A stretch of 29,979 nt of DNA, taken from positions 1-29,979 of the IMG/VR virus record IMGVR_UViG_3300037807_000720; one strand, given 5' to 3'. The notes beneath the pieces are model-generated. The model had not been told where the DNA came from and made no database searches. It saw only the letters and a program-made list of their open reading frames with translations. The DNA is from a virus. A program made the translations under genes and the position numbers. This document shows, one piece after another, positions 29,169 through 29,979 of the stretch (position 1 is its first letter; each line of letters starts with the position of its first letter).

Positions 29169-29509
29169 AAGAACTTATTCTTTTAAGTGGCTTAGACCAC
29201 GACATGCAGGGTGAATACTTAAAAACAGCGATAATTGCTAAGGCTGCTACCCTTGATACAGGATCTTCGGATCAAGTACAAAAATTTAATGACCTATTAA
29301 AAAGATACTATAATAATGTATTTTTTGTAACAGATGTTTCTGATAAAGAAGAAGATATTACAAAAGATAATATAGATGAAAAATTGAAAGGTTTCAGAGG
29401 TCTTTTTAAAGGAAAATCTTTGGGTAATTTGTCTAAAAAAGGAACTGACATAAAAGACGAAGATTTTAGTAACATAAATATAAAAGACATGGGGAATTAT
29501 ACGGAATAG
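28737..29509 (+). CDS. Tail assembly chaperone, -1 frameshifted long form
   Basis: Frameshift product of 257 residues: residues 1-120 from the first frame, then 137 from the -1 frame starting at CGA 29096 and ending at TAG 29507. The added part opens RNKFNAKRLRAKVRG and continues through SLKELILLSGLDHD to a Lys-rich end. The second frame has an ATG at 29204 but no Shine-Dalgarno, and the open frame runs upstream into the overlap, which is what frameshifting needs. As in lambda gpGT, the longer form would be made in smaller amount and bridge the tape measure to tube subunits. Confidence 0.8.
29090..29150 (+). promoter_or_regulatory. Programmed -1 ribosomal frameshift signal
   Basis: The heptamer T TTT TTC (29090-29096) is in the correct phase for -1 slippage. 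Four bases later a perfect ten-pair stem begins: CAAGTTCAAT (29101-29110) with ATTGAACTTG (29141-29150). Inside its loop GACTT (29118-29122) can pair with AAGTC (29130-29134). Slip site, short spacer and stem are the three standard parts. Confidence 0.85.
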
Positions 29510-29514
29510 TAGTC

Positions 29515-29979
29515 ATGGCAGAAAAAGTATTAAAGTATAAAATTGAGCTAGATAGTTCTGATTTAGCTGGTCAGCTAGATAGTATAAGAGAAAGGGTATC
29601 TCAAGCTGTGAACTCACAGTCAGGTGGGGCGTCTGCATTTTCATCTCTAGGAGGCGCTGCTGCTACTCCAGCAGGATTTGCAAGCACACCTCCATCTTTT
29701 TCTGTGCCTGAAGTTTTGCAGTCTACAAGTCAGTTTCAAAACACGTTTGCTAATACTGTAAATAACTCTCTAAATGAAGTAAAAGACTTTGCATCAAGAG
29801 TTTCTGACGTAGCACAGGTTGGGTTTCAGCGAATGACTGGCAGCATGGCCACAAATGCTGGAGACTTTTCTCTATCAACGAGAGAGCAAAATATATCAAA
29901 TTCTTCTTTCTTAGGCCAAGCTACTGGCGGCCTAGGCATAGGGTATGACCCGAACTCCTCAACTGGGTACAATGAATAT
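29515..29979 (+). CDS. Tape measure protein, N-terminal part (runs out of window)
   Basis: 155 residues are visible and the frame is open at the window edge. The start MAEKVLKYKIELDSSDL followed by helix and then Ser/Thr/Ala/Gly/Gln-rich sequence is typical of tape measure N-termini, and the place straight after the chaperone pair is diagnostic. The protein sets tail length and is ejected with DNA. ATG 29515 lies five bases after the TAG that ends the frameshifted chaperone. No Trp and no TGA in frame in the visible part. The membrane-spanning segments and any lytic domain would lie beyond the window. Confidence 0.8.
   Translation, partial: MAEKVLKYKIELDSSDLAGQLDSIRERVSQAVNSQSGGASAFSSLGGAAATPAGFASTPPSFSVPEVLQSTSQFQNTFANTVNNSLNEVKDFASRVSDVAQVGFQRMTGSMATNAGDFSLSTREQNISNSSFLGQATGGLGIGYDPNSSTGYNEY

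Noticed and set aside
29204-29509. Separate gene starting at ATG 29204
   Set aside because: No ribosome site, and the frame is open upstream through the slippery site, so it is the -1 extension of the chaperone.
1-29979. CRISPR array, insertion sequence or attachment site
   Set aside because: No regularly spaced repeats, transposase or integrase seen; the only mobile element is the intein.

Overview
The window is part of the genome of a tailed phage with a contractile tail (myovirus morphology). It is AT-rich, densely packed, and has overlapping start/stop junctions. Structural genes lie on the + strand at both ends: 1-5630 holds a TPR-type protein, two neck/connector proteins, a tail-completion-like protein, sheath and tube; 28737-29979 holds the tail assembly chaperones and the start of the tape measure. 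Between them, about 23 kb of minus-strand genes (5694-28569) carry replication, recombination, nucleotide metabolism, transcription and a ubiquitin-like gene set. The tail module is therefore split by the inverted replication module.

The phage appears to read UGA as tryptophan. The neck gene (778-1272) contains one in-frame TGA and the next connector gene (1274-2059) contains three. With TGA read as Trp, both become single well-formed proteins. None of the 36 terminated reading frames ends in TGA (29 TAA, 7 TAG, counted by eye). All roughly 85 Trp codons of the minus-strand genes are TGG, so the recoding is visible only in structural genes. No tRNA gene is visible here.

Reading the minus-strand block in its own direction from 28.6 kb down: a small orphan, SF2 helicase, orphan, peptide deformylase, Cys-rich orphan, CCA-type nucleotidyltransferase/HD protein with a lost catalytic Asp, membrane-anchored resolvase-like nuclease, AEP-type primase-ATPase, MBL hydrolase, DEDD exonuclease, Sak4-like ATPase, DUF669-like ssDNA-binding protein, GT2-methyltransferase fusion, RecU, small orphan, dUTPase-like protein, class II ribonucleotide reductase with a LAGLIDADG intein, a second SLFE-tailed small protein, a 691-aa orphan, a ubiquitin-like protein ending in GG, a JAMM peptidase, an E1-like enzyme, an orphan, a holin-like membrane protein, a sigma-70 factor, family A DNA polymerase and a DUF1599 protein. 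Strong hairpin terminators divide it at about 18.4, 13.0, 8.65 and 5.67 kb.

Host: many genes have Shine-Dalgarno sequences, and RecU is typical of Bacillota and Mycoplasmatota, so a host there is the best guess, not a firm one. The absence of UGA from the replication genes fits a host that reads UGA as stop and a phage that switches code late. The strongest observations are the recoding, the Ubl/JAMM/E1 operon, a complete -1 frameshift signal upstream of the tape measure, and the intein.
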